In this document: in pieces, positions 1 through 7,727 of the stretch
How the letters are laid out: each line of letters begins with the position of its first letter
How positions within the stretch are numbered: the stretch's first letter is position 1
From: Cyclobacteriaceae bacterium
GTDB lineage: Bacteria; Bacteroidota; Bacteroidia; Cytophagales; Cyclobacteriaceae
Length of the DNA: 28,183 bases
NCBI GenBank assembly: GCA_009885605.1
Contig: VFKK01000086.1
Location: forward strand, 1 to 28,183
Reading direction: 5' to 3'
Program-made: the position numbers and the translations under genes
The notes under the pieces: generated by a model
The model's input: only the letters and a program-made list of their open reading frames with translations
The model's database searches: none
What the model was told of the DNA's origin: nothing

Positions 1-152
1 CAAAAAAAACCTCGATCAGATTTGGAACCATCGAGAGTAGTTACCCAGGCCTGCCATCCATTTTTATTAAAAGAAAGAGTAGATTTCTCTTGAGAAGAGA
101 CCTGAAAAGAAATTACTAAAGTCATAGCTAGAAGGAAAAACTGCTTTTTCAT
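1..152 (-). CDS. Partial exported protein, tandem paralog family (copy 1)
   Basis: This is the N-terminal part (50 codons) of a gene that runs off the left edge. It begins at ATG 152-150 and reads MKKQFFLLAM..., a typical signal peptide ending near SSQ (residues 19-21). The mature start, FNKNGWQAWV (residues 28-37), matches the same position of the next three genes: FNKNGYQAWV, YNKRGSLAWI and FNPAGRQVWV. It is therefore the fourth and last visible member of a tandem family transcribed leftward. I do not recognise the family and assign no function. The gap to the preceding gene is 54 nt with no terminator, so it is probably in the same operon. The reading frame is secure because the signal peptide and the shared motif agree. 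Confidence 0.8.
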   Translation of the reverse strand, partial: MKKQFFLLAMTLVISFQVSSQEKSTLSFNKNGWQAWVTTLDGSKSDRGFF

Positions 153-206
153 AATAGAATGTTTAAGATATTTGAGTTCAATTTTTTTTCCAAGAATTGG
201 TGCTTG

Positions 207-743
207 TCACCTTAGTTGTCGCCAAAAAGCCTTTTTTTCTAAGTCAGGGAAAATAGAATTCCATTCTTTAAGATCTTCATTGATCACGTGAGTCTTATCT
301 GGCATTAATCCAGCAATGATTCCAATCCCCGAACCAAGAAAACCTCCCATCGGAACAAGAAGAATAGATCCCTCGTCGGCATCAATGGCTTCAAAAATAA
401 TAGCACCAACAGAACCAACCGCAATACCTGTCAAAACACCATATCCATATCCTTTCCAAACTGCATGGACACGTTTGGTTCGGATAGACTTAACTCTTTC
501 GATGGGTATTTCTAAAACACTGCCACCGGAATCTGGCTTTTTCCAGTTTTTTACCTGGTCTGATTTGATTTCAATTTTTTCGGAATCCACATTCCAAAGT
601 AGTCCATGGACATCACTTGAATCCTTCAGGGCAACCCAAGCCTGATAACCATTTTTATTAAATACTTTTCCTTCAACAGCCTGTCCGTAGGAAGTTCCTA
701 AAGCAGTCCAAAAGCAAAAAAACAGCAGAATGTTATTTCTCAT
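207..743 (-). CDS. Exported glycine-zipper-like protein, tandem paralog (copy 2)
   Basis: A 178-residue protein of unrecognised function. Residues 1-20 are a signal peptide ending in SYGQ. An N-terminal block (FNKNGYQAWV, then GLLWNV) is shared with both neighbours. A middle segment (IPIERVKSIRTKR) corresponds to the HYSEI segments of copies 3 and 4. A glycine-rich hydrophobic region follows (YGYGVLTGIAVGSVGAIIF, then MGGFLGSGIGIIAGLM), resembling a glycine zipper or hairpin that could insert in or associate with a membrane. The C-terminus, PDLEKKAFW, is the family tail. The start is ATG 743-741. It lies 36 nt behind the end of copy 3's extended frame, so I infer co-transcription. Export is well supported; outer-membrane or periplasmic location is inference. 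Confidence 0.8.
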   Translation of the reverse strand: MRNNILLFFCFWTALGTSYGQAVEGKVFNKNGYQAWVALKDSSDVHGLLWNVDSEKIEIKSDQVKNWKKPDSGGSVLEIPIERVKSIRTKRVHAVWKGYGYGVLTGIAVGSVGAIIFEAIDADEGSILLVPMGGFLGSGIGIIAGLMPDKTHVINEDLKEWNSIFPDLEKKAFWRQLR

Positions 744-779
744 AATAGGTGTTTTAGTTGTTTAAAATTGGTGGGGATA

Positions 780-854
780 TCATTTCAAATTTTTGCGTTT
801 TACTTCTGGAGGTCCCCAGAAAGCCTGTTTTTTTTTTAATTCCGGAACAAGAGC
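780..854 (-). other. Relic in-frame C-terminal tail of copy 3 behind the TAA
   Basis: Directly after the TAA at 857-855 the same frame stays open for 24 codons and closes at TGA 782-780. It reads ALVPELKKKQAFWGPP and onward. The segment PELKKKQAFW matches PDLEKKAFW of copy 2 and LDLDKRAYW of copy 4, and the basic end matches the RPKRIK end of copy 4. A ten-base A run on the minus strand lies inside it, but the frame is unbroken across that run. The only defect is therefore the stop codon. It may be a recent pseudogenising mutation, a read-through extension or a base-call error. Confidence 0.7.
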
Positions 855-1442
855 TTAATGTTTTTCCTTTGACCCCATTATACTTTCCTCAATCGAAGCT
901 GAATTTCCCAAAATTCCCCCAATCAAAGTGCCTAGGCCTGTCTGTACCAATGTTTTAATAATTACAGTTCCGGCATCCCGGGGCTCATCCACTTCAACTT
1001 CATAGGTAGAAGGAGGAACGCAAATAAACAGGAAGAATATTTCCGAGCTAGTTTCAGTCCTTGTGTAGGGATCTGGATTTTCGGTATTAGCCATTCCTAA
1101 AGCCAAACCAGATGCAAGTCCAATGACTGCCCCAGCCAACATTCCCTTTTTTATCGCAGCTCGGGGAGTTGTTTCTAATTCCTTTATTTCTGAATAATGA
1201 AGTTTTATTGAAGGTACATTTTCCAAATAATGATTTTTGTTTTTGTAATCCTGATTGACAAATTCCAGGGTATCCTCTGAAACTTTCCATAAAAGACCTT
1301 TTCCTAACTCTGCCCCATTGGTAAGAGAGATCCAGGCCAATGAACCTCTTTTATTGTATCGGGCTGATTCATTTACAGCCTGACCAAATGTTTGATTTTC
1401 TAAGAAAATCAGAACCGATACTATCAGAATTAATTTCTTCAT
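855..1442 (-). CDS. Exported glycine-zipper-like protein, tandem paralog (copy 3), shortened by an in-frame TAA
   Basis: A 195-residue member of the same family. The ATG at 1442-1440 gives MKKLILIVSVLIFL, a good signal peptide; a TTG two codons upstream is less likely. Family landmarks are YNKRGSLAWI, GLLWKV, LHYSEIKELETT and two glycine-rich hydrophobic stretches (AGAVIGLASGLALGMA and LGTLIGGILGN). The frame stops at TAA 857-855 just after MGSKEKH. This is where copy 4 continues GSKNKYDNVILDLDKRAYW. Reading on in the same frame yields a tail homologous to both neighbours, so the protein seems to have lost about 24 residues to a nonsense change. Whether the short form works is unknown. It begins 18 nt behind copy 4, so it is very likely in the same transcript. 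Confidence 0.75.
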   Translation of the reverse strand: MKKLILIVSVLIFLENQTFGQAVNESARYNKRGSLAWISLTNGAELGKGLLWKVSEDTLEFVNQDYKNKNHYLENVPSIKLHYSEIKELETTPRAAIKKGMLAGAVIGLASGLALGMANTENPDPYTRTETSSEIFFLFICVPPSTYEVEVDEPRDAGTVIIKTLVQTGLGTLIGGILGNSASIEESIMGSKEKH

Positions 1443-1460
1443 AGCCAAGATGGATTTTTG

Positions 1461-2048
1461 TTACTTGATCCTTTTTGGTCTGGTGGATCGATTCCAATAT
1501 GCTCGTTTATCAAGATCCAAGATTACATTATCATACTTGTTTTTGCTCCCAGTGATTTCCCAGTTCTTTTTGGCAACTGTTGCAACTGCAATTCCTCCTC
1601 CTGCACCCACTACTGCGCCAATCAGACCTAATACAATATCCATGTCACCTTTATCAAGAATAACCCAGGTTGATTCGACTTCTGGATAGGTGGCAGAATT
1701 GATAATAACTCCAGTAATAAACCCTGTGAATGCTCCTAACCATAGCCCGGTAATTCCAGGTCTGTTTTTTAGCGTGGTTATACGTTCAATTTCACTATAA
1801 TGAAATCTTAAAGGTTCTGGCAAGGAATAATACGGTGTAACTGTCTTTCTCGCAGACGGCAAAATAAAAATCGAATCCTTGCTTACTTTCCACAATAGGG
1901 CTCGGTCAATTTTCTCACCCCCTATTTTCGTAACCCAAACTTGTCTCCCAGCTGGATTGAAATATAAGCCATCACTGATCACTACTTGGGCATTTCCCTC
2001 GAGGAGGGATATCATAAAAATTAGTATGCTTTGAAATGCTGTTTTCAT
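1461..2048 (-). CDS. Exported glycine-zipper-like protein, tandem paralog (copy 4)
   Basis: A 195-residue protein and first in transcription order of the tandem cluster. The signal peptide MKTAFQSILIFMISLLEGNAQ ends at residues 19-21. The family blocks are FNPAGRQVWV, ALLWKV, FHYSEIERITT, hydrophobic glycine-rich segments (WLGAFTGFITGVII and LGLIGAVVGAGGGIAVAT) and the complete tail LDLDKRAYW with a basic end. I do not recognise the family. The glycine-rich pair suggests membrane association. Because its tail is intact, it is the best reference for judging the damage to copy 3. The upstream gap (2049-2227) is shared with the divergent gene at 2228. On the minus strand it holds a weak promoter-like TTTG and TAAATTTA, but their spacing (15 nt) is short. 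Confidence 0.82.
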   Translation of the reverse strand: MKTAFQSILIFMISLLEGNAQVVISDGLYFNPAGRQVWVTKIGGEKIDRALLWKVSKDSIFILPSARKTVTPYYSLPEPLRFHYSEIERITTLKNRPGITGLWLGAFTGFITGVIINSATYPEVESTWVILDKGDMDIVLGLIGAVVGAGGGIAVATVAKKNWEITGSKNKYDNVILDLDKRAYWNRSTRPKRIK

Positions 2049-2132
2049 GACATCCTCTTTTATTAAATTTAACCAGTCTTTTGATACAAATTTGAAAGGT
2101 TTCAGAAATTTCTATTCTAAAAAAATCAAAAC

Positions 2133-2164
2133 TTGAGGAAATTGAATTGCAAAAATTACTTTTA
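2133..2164 (+). promoter_or_regulatory. Candidate Bacteroidetes promoter for the split gene at 2228
   Basis: TTG at 2133-2135 is followed after 21 nt by TACTTTTA at 2157-2164. This matches the Bacteroidetes -7 consensus TAnnTTTG at seven of eight positions. It would give a leader of roughly 60 nt. A second -7-like TATATTTC lies just downstream, so the exact promoter is uncertain. Confidence 0.3.
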
Positions 2165-2227
2165 TAAACCCTTATATTTCAAAGTGTTTGCGAAATACAA
2201 TAATTTCAAATAAATAATTTTTTAGAT

Positions 2228-2830
2228 ATGGGAGATTCCAAAAAAAGATGTTTTGTGGTCATGGGCTTTGGCACCAAAACCGACTACGTGAACGGTCGCC
2301 AACTCGATTTGAATAAATCCTATCGACTGCTGATCCGGCCTGTCTTGGAAGCTAAAGGAATCGAATGCGTTCGTGCCGACGAGATCACACATTCCGGCTC
2401 CATCGATGTGCAGATGTATAAGGAATTGCTCCAGGCAGATGTAGTCATTGCGGATCTTTCTACTGCCAACCCAAATGCGCTTTACGAGCTGGGTGTTCGC
2501 CATGCACTCAGACCTTTTACCACAATTGTGATTTCCGAAGATAAACTCACATATCCTTTCGATCTGAATCACATACTGATCACTAGCTATCAGCATCTGG
2601 GTGACGCGATCGACTACGAGGAAGTGGAAAGGTTCAGAGCAACTTTGGGAAAATTGATCGATTCGGTCATTGACAAAAAAGAGGCTGACAGCCCGGTCTA
2701 TACTTATCTGAATTCGCTCGTCCCTCCGCAAATCAAGGAGGAATTGGAAAAAGCAATTGAGGAAATGCCAACAAGAGGGACTGATCTGACGATTCCAGGG
2801 ATGGGCAAGGCACTTTCATTGATCATTTAG
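2228..2830 (+). CDS. Nucleoside-deoxyribosyltransferase-like (DRHyd-type) domain protein, N-terminal half of a gene split by TAG
   Basis: The frame runs 200 codons from ATG 2228 to TAG 2828-2830. It has the alternating strand/helix pattern of the nucleoside 2-deoxyribosyltransferase fold: CFVVMGFG (residues 8-15), DVQMYKELLQADVVIADLS (about 60-78), then NPNALYELGVRHAL. E87 in YELG sits where deoxyribosyltransferases and their nucleosidase relatives keep the catalytic glutamate. From memory, this N-terminus is typically fused to a C-terminal DUF4071/TPR-type domain in one protein of about 400-460 residues. Here the second half follows in the same frame directly after the TAG. The truncated product would keep the putative catalytic domain but lose the repeat domain. 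By eye, the first 500 bases look more GC-rich than neighbouring genes, which may hint at transfer. Confidence 0.8.
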   Translation: MGDSKKRCFVVMGFGTKTDYVNGRQLDLNKSYRLLIRPVLEAKGIECVRADEITHSGSIDVQMYKELLQADVVIADLSTANPNALYELGVRHALRPFTTIVISEDKLTYPFDLNHILITSYQHLGDAIDYEEVERFRATLGKLIDSVIDKKEADSPVYTYLNSLVPPQIKEELEKAIEEMPTRGTDLTIPGMGKALSLII

Positions 2831-3607
2831 GAAGCTGAAGATGCAATCGAAACCAAGGAATTCTCGAAAGCTCGGGAATTATTCCAATCAGCGGTTTTGC
2901 TTTCTCGCTCGACTTCAGGACCACAAGACCCCTACCTGATTCATAGGCTTTCATTTTGTACCTACAAAGCTGCCGAACCAAATCTGGTCAGCTCACTTTA
3001 TAAGTCTCTGAGCTTATTGGAATCAATCAACCTCGCTCACACAAACGATCCGGAGACTGTCTCTGCGGCGGGTGGGGTTGAAAAAAAACTTTATGAAAAT
3101 GGAGAAGGAGACGATCATCTCGAAAATTCGATCCTGTATTATCAACGAAGTTATTATCTCCTCAATAACAGGTATAACGGAATAAATCTTGCCATGACTT
3201 TGGTTTATCATGCTACTTCAAACCTTGTGAATTCAGATCACGAACGCATAGCAGATTTAGTATTTGCCCAGCGAACCTGGAAAAGGGTCCTTTATTTGTG
3301 TGATCGCGATTGGCCAATTATCCTGACTAAAGAGACCAATGATGCACTTTTGAGTCAGGGAACGAAGGAATCGTTGGACATGCAGGAATATTACGATGCC
3401 CAGAAATTTTGGATAACCGTAAATCGAGCTGAAGCATCCTTCGGTTTAGGAAGATTTGGCGATTACAAGAAGTATATGGACGAGGCAAAAAAAATGCCTC
3501 ATCCTGACTGGATGTGGGAAAGCTTTACAGATCAATTGGGTAAATTGAAAGCTGAATTAACAAAAATTGGCCACTTCCTTGAACCTACCTGGAAGTCACC
3601 TTCTTAA
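2831..3607 (+). pseudogene. TPR/DUF4071-type (TRAFs-binding-like) C-terminal half of the split gene, without its own start
   Basis: Directly after the TAG, the same frame stays open for 258 codons to TAA 3605-3607. It begins EAEDAIETKEFSKARELF, a helical TPR-like segment. It contains HTNDPETVSAAGGVEKKLY (about residues 55-75 of this half) and LENSILYYQRSYYLLNN followed by RYNGINLA. I recognise these as hallmarks of the DUF4071 / MAP3K TRAFs-binding family and related bacterial TPR proteins. There is no in-frame ATG near its beginning and no ribosome site, so it is not a separate gene. It should be read as the second half of one gene spanning 2228-3607, about 459 codons with the TAG. The long open frame without frameshifts says the disruption is recent, suppressed or a sequencing error. 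Confidence 0.7.
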
Positions 3608-3626
3608 GAAAAAAAGTTACCAACTT

Positions 3627-5663
3627 ATGCTGAACCCATTATTGGCGAATTTCGCCACCCCTTTTGATACTGCCCCTTTTCACCTGATCAAACCTGAACA
3701 TTACGTGCCTGCTATCCAACAAAGCATTGGGGAAGCAAAAGCAGATATCGCCAAAATAAAAGAGGAAGCGCTCCCTACTTTTGAAAATACAATCGAGGCT
3801 CTTGATAGGTCCGGAAAAAGATTGGGCATCATTAATTCAATTTTTTTCAATCTGAACTCAGCCGAAACAAACGAGGAAATCCAGAAACTGGCGCGGGAAA
3901 TCTCCCCATTGCTGACCCAACATTCGAATGATATTTTGCTGGATCAAGAATTATTTCAACGGGTTGCGCAAGTTTTTTCCCATAAAGAAACTCTGAGGCT
4001 GGATCCTGAACAAACCACTCTTCTTGAAAAAACTTATAAATCGTTTGTCAGAAACGGGGCAAACCTCAGTTCTGAAAAGGCAGATGATATGAGGAATATT
4101 GATCAGGAACTGGCGCAACTCAGCTTGAAATTCGGTGAAAATGTACTCGCTGAAACCAATAAATTTGTGCATTTTGTCTCTGATGAAACCGAACTGGAAG
4201 GTCTCCCGGATGGAATCAAAGAAGCTGCTGCACAAATAGCTGAGGAAAAAGACGAGCTTGGTAAATGGGCTTTCACTCTTGATTACCCAAGCTACGTTCC
4301 CGCGATGACGTATGCTAAAAACCGGGAATTGCGAAAAACCTTGTTTCAGGCATACAATACCAAATGTGCTAAAGGAGATGAACTGGACAATCAGCAAACC
4401 ATCAAAGACATTCTAAATCTGAAATACAAGAGAGCAAATCTCCTGGGATATTCGAGTCATTCAGATTTTGTACTCGAAGAAAGAATGGCGAAAACTCCAA
4501 CTGAAGTTCTTTCATTTCTGGAATCTCTTTTAGAAAAAGCAAAGCCAAAAGCTGAGGCAGAAGTTAAAGAAGTGGCCGCTTTTGCAAAAGAGCTGGATGG
4601 AATCGAAACGATCGAGCGCTGGGATTTCGCTTATTATTCTGAACTTTTGAAAAAAGCCAAATATGAATTGGATGACGAAATTCTCCGTCCCTATTTCCAG
4701 TTAGAAAAAGTAATTGAGGGCGTTTTCCTAACAACTCAAAAACTTTACGGACTTCAGTTTATACCAAATAAAGACATTCCGGTTTACCACCCGGAAGTCA
4801 CTGCTTACGAAGTTCGAGATCGTAATGGAAAGCATGTATCTATCTTTTATGCGGACTTTTTTCCCAGAGCAGGAAAACGAAACGGTGCCTGGATGACCAG
4901 CTATCGGGGTCAAAGCCTCGAAAATGGAGAAGATCACCGTCCTCATATTTCGATTGTCTGCAACTTCACCAAGCCGACTAAGACCAAACCGAGCCTTTTG
5001 ACTTTCAACGAAGTGACTACGCTATTCCATGAGTTCGGACACGCATTACATGGTATGCTAGCCAAGGGAACTTACGAATCCTTAACCGGAACAAGTGTCT
5101 ATTGGGACTTTGTGGAGCTTCCATCGCAAATCTTCGAAAACTGGTGCTATGAAAAGGAATGCCTGGATCTTTTTGCTCAGCACTATCAGACGGGCGAAAA
5201 AATCCCTTCCGAATTGATAGATAAAATTAAGAAAGCGGCAAATTTTCAGCAAGGATATATGACGGTAAGACAGATCAGCTTCGGGTTACTCGACATGGCC
5301 TTTCATAGCCGTAATCCTGAGACTATCGAAAGCATAGCCGCCTTTGAGCGGGAAATAATGAAAAGAACTGATCTGCTTCCTAAAGTTCCGGGAATGCTGA
5401 TGAGTACTTCATTTTCTCATATTTTTCAGGGGGGATATTCTTCAGGTTATTACAGCTACAAATGGGCTGAGGTATTGGATGCAGATGCATTTGAGCTTTT
5501 CCAGGAAAAAGGAGTTTTTGATCCTGAGACTGCGGAGGCTTTTCAGAAAAATATTCTCTCCGCGGGTGGAAGTGAGCACCCTTCAATCCTATATGCCAGA
5601 TTCAGGGGAAGAGCTCCGAAACAAGAAGCGCTTCTTAAACGAGCCGGATTATTGCAACCTTAA
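3627..5663 (+). CDS. M3 family metallopeptidase (Dcp / oligopeptidase A type)
   Basis: A zinc oligopeptidase that trims short peptides, probably in the cytoplasm because no signal peptide is present. The zinc motif H468-E-F-G-H472 is followed 29 residues after the first His by E497 (in FVELPSQIFENW), the spacing of the third zinc ligand in the thimet/Dcp fold. Other M3A landmarks are the block DIPVYHPEV, the GRNGAWM-like AGKRNGAWM, and HIFQGGYSSGYYSYKWAEVL near the C-terminus. The length of 678 residues is normal. I start at ATG 3627 (MLNPLLANFATPFD) because it aligns with E. coli Dcp-type N-termini and avoids overlap with the preceding frame; an alternative start at 3567 would overlap it. 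The Dcp-like motifs suggest peptidyl-dipeptidase activity, but Dcp and PrlC are hard to separate by eye. Confidence 0.93.
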   Translation: MLNPLLANFATPFDTAPFHLIKPEHYVPAIQQSIGEAKADIAKIKEEALPTFENTIEALDRSGKRLGIINSIFFNLNSAETNEEIQKLAREISPLLTQHSNDILLDQELFQRVAQVFSHKETLRLDPEQTTLLEKTYKSFVRNGANLSSEKADDMRNIDQELAQLSLKFGENVLAETNKFVHFVSDETELEGLPDGIKEAAAQIAEEKDELGKWAFTLDYPSYVPAMTYAKNRELRKTLFQAYNTKCAKGDELDNQQTIKDILNLKYKRANLLGYSSHSDFVLEERMAKTPTEVLSFLESLLEKAKPKAEAEVKEVAAFAKELDGIETIERWDFAYYSELLKKAKYELDDEILRPYFQLEKVIEGVFLTTQKLYGLQFIPNKDIPVYHPEVTAYEVRDRNGKHVSIFYADFFPRAGKRNGAWMTSYRGQSLENGEDHRPHISIVCNFTKPTKTKPSLLTFNEVTTLFHEFGHALHGMLAKGTYESLTGTSVYWDFVELPSQIFENWCYEKECLDLFAQHYQTGEKIPSELIDKIKKAANFQQGYMTVRQISFGLLDMAFHSRNPETIESIAAFEREIMKRTDLLPKVPGMLMSTSFSHIFQGGYSSGYYSYKWAEVLDADAFELFQEKGVFDPETAEAFQKNILSAGGSEHPSILYARFRGRAPKQEALLKRAGLLQP

Positions 5664-5719
5664 TTTATTATCAAAACCTGTCCACATATATTTTAAGAGT
5701 ATTCTTTAACTCTCCACTT

Positions 5720-6811
5720 ATGATTGCTAAAAAATTTTATTTACCTCCTTATCTCAAAGCCCTTTCAGTAATGCTGTTCATTATTGTGCTTGTATTTTTC
5801 TTGATTGTTGGCAAAGGTCTCTTGGTCCCACTTTTCATGGGCGGCTTTTTTGCAATCTTGTTCACGCCAATAACCAATTGGATGGAAGTCAAAAAAATCC
5901 CAAGAGTACTTTCGACAATTCTCGCACTTTTACTGATGATAGCTTTCGTGGGAGGATTGATTGTCTTTATAGTCGGAAATGTGAAAAGTTTTACCAGAGA
6001 TTTTGAAAATGTATCCGGTCGGGTCCAACAAGTTACCCAGCAAATTGACGCCTGGACTTTACAGAATTTTGGGATAGATGAAAATCTGGAGGAAAAAGCC
6101 ACCTCTGGATATCTTAAAAACTATTTGAATGAAAACAGTAAGGGGATCTCTGGTTTTGTATTAAATATTGTAGGATCCTTAACAGGAGTAGTTTTGATTC
6201 CACTGTTTATGTTCTTTTTCCTCCTTTACAGAAATCATTTAACTAACGTAATTGTCAGCATTTATAGGGATAAAAATTCGTCTTTGGTAAGAATGAGAAT
6301 AACCAACTTGAGAAAAGTGATTTTAAATTATACCGTAGGCGTAGGAAAAGTTATGGTAATTTTAGCAATTTTGAACATTTCGGCCTACACAGCACTAGGG
6401 ATTAAACATGCGATCTTTTTCGGAGTAATTGGTGCGATCTTAAATATCATTCCTTATGTAGGCCCTTTCTTTGGTGTATTACTTCCGATAATTTATTCAT
6501 TCTTGACCAAGGATAGTTTGTTCTACCCGATCGCTATTTTGGTTATATACCAGGTAATTCAATTGATTGAAGGCAACTTCCTTACTCCAAAAATAGTAGG
6601 AGGTAATGTCAACCTAAATGCCTTTGTGACCTTGCTTGGACTATTGGTCGGAGGTACAATTTGGGGAGTTGCAGGGATGATTCTGGCCATCCCGGTTATG
6701 GCAATTATTAGAGAGATATTTGATTTAAGCGAATCAACAAAACCATTTGCCTATCTTTTAGGTGAAGAAAAAATAGAACCCAAACCTGAGAAAAATGAAA
6801 GTAAAGAATAG
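5720..6811 (+). CDS. AI-2E family transporter / PerM-type permease (first copy)
   Basis: A 363-residue integral inner-membrane protein of the AI-2E (DUF20, PerM/TqsA) superfamily. Two or three N-terminal transmembrane segments (about residues 12-95) precede a soluble loop rich in charged residues (about 95-145). The conserved C-terminal block has several helices, including the family signature ILNIIPYVGPFFGVLLP (about residues 238-254). The tail from about 345 is charged and lysine/glutamate-rich. Members export autoinducer-2 or act as Na+/H+ antiporters; the substrate here cannot be told. The stop overlaps the start of the following TPR lipoprotein by 17 nt in another frame, so the two are probably translated from one mRNA. 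It is clearly distinct from the second AI-2E protein at 18708. Confidence 0.9.
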   Translation: MIAKKFYLPPYLKALSVMLFIIVLVFFLIVGKGLLVPLFMGGFFAILFTPITNWMEVKKIPRVLSTILALLLMIAFVGGLIVFIVGNVKSFTRDFENVSGRVQQVTQQIDAWTLQNFGIDENLEEKATSGYLKNYLNENSKGISGFVLNIVGSLTGVVLIPLFMFFFLLYRNHLTNVIVSIYRDKNSSLVRMRITNLRKVILNYTVGVGKVMVILAILNISAYTALGIKHAIFFGVIGAILNIIPYVGPFFGVLLPIIYSFLTKDSLFYPIAILVIYQVIQLIEGNFLTPKIVGGNVNLNAFVTLLGLLVGGTIWGVAGMILAIPVMAIIREIFDLSESTKPFAYLLGEEKIEPKPEKNESKE

Positions 6812-7727
6812 TCTATTGCTATGTTTATTGATTCTGGCATTTTTTTCCTGCGATTCTTTGGAGGATAAAAAAGGACGGTTTCTTCTAAAAGGGAACGAAA
6901 AGCTTAAAGAAAATGACCCCAAAGGTGCAATAGATTTTTACACTGAAGCCCTGGAACTTGACTCAACTTACGAAGATGCGTATTACAACAAGGCGATGGC
7001 CCATTTGCGCCTCAACGAATTGGAAGCGGCTATTTCAGATTTTAGTTTGGCGATCAAATACCGCGTCACTTATGTGGACGCTTATTTCCAAAGGGGATTG
7101 GGCTATATTGATAATGGAGAATTTTACAAAGGCCGGGAGGATGCGCAATGGCTAATAACCAATGATGGTCAAAATTGGAAAAGTCATTTTTTAAATGGTT
7201 TGGTGGAAGAAAAACTCAAAAATTACCCCGGAGCGCTGACATCATTTGAAAAGGCATTTGAATTAAATCCTAAGAATGCGGACTTGTTGGTAAATCAGGC
7301 TACTGTCACCTATTATCAAAAAGAATATGCTTCAGCCCAAAAACTTGTTGACCAGGCCGAGCAAATAAATCCAAACGAGCCTAATCTCCATAACCTCCGA
7401 TCGATGATTTTATTTGATCTCGGAAACTACGCGGAAGCTCTTCTTTCCGTTGAGAAGGCAATTAAAATTGACAACCAACAAGCTTATTATTACAACAATA
7501 AAGGCCTGTACCTTCTCTTTCTTGATAAACCTGAGGAAGGATTGGATCTCATCAATCAAAGCATTCAAATGGATCCTAAAAACCCATTTGCTTTGAGAAA
7601 CAAAGGGATTTATTACGTGATGAAAGGTGATAAAATCTCATCATTGCAATATCTTGAGGAGCTTTATAAAAATTATCCTGAAATGGATTTGTTAAAAGAA
7701 TACTTGGAAAAAGCTCAGGCCTTGTAA
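6795..7727 (+). CDS. TPR-repeat lipoprotein
   Basis: A 310-residue protein. Its signal sequence ends in LAFFSC, with C19 as the probable lipidation site; the lipobox is relaxed, as is usual in Bacteroidota. The rest is a run of about seven tetratricopeptide repeats, for example AIDFYTEALELDSTYEDAYYNKAMA and ALTSFEKAFELNPKNADLLVNQA, visible through the recurring A..xY..A..L/P pattern. Such proteins serve as periplasmic or outer-membrane scaffolds. The start ATG 6795 lies inside the last codons of the AI-2E permease (17-nt overlap), so translation is probably coupled. At the other end its last 13 bp are shared with the convergent hybrid kinase. Lipoprotein and TPR calls are firm; partners are unknown. 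Confidence 0.9.
   Translation: MKVKNSLLLCLLILAFFSCDSLEDKKGRFLLKGNEKLKENDPKGAIDFYTEALELDSTYEDAYYNKAMAHLRLNELEAAISDFSLAIKYRVTYVDAYFQRGLGYIDNGEFYKGREDAQWLITNDGQNWKSHFLNGLVEEKLKNYPGALTSFEKAFELNPKNADLLVNQATVTYYQKEYASAQKLVDQAEQINPNEPNLHNLRSMILFDLGNYAEALLSVEKAIKIDNQQAYYYNNKGLYLLFLDKPEEGLDLINQSIQMDPKNPFALRNKGIYYVMKGDKISSLQYLEELYKNYPEMDLLKEYLEKAQAL

Noticed and set aside
316..645. Plus-strand frame opposite copy 2 of the tandem family
   Set aside because: It is antisense to a gene with a signal peptide and paralogs, and has no recognisable features.
2897..3607. Second half of the split gene as an independent gene starting at TTG 2897
   Set aside because: The homology begins directly after the TAG at 2831, in the same frame, and no ribosome site precedes 2897.
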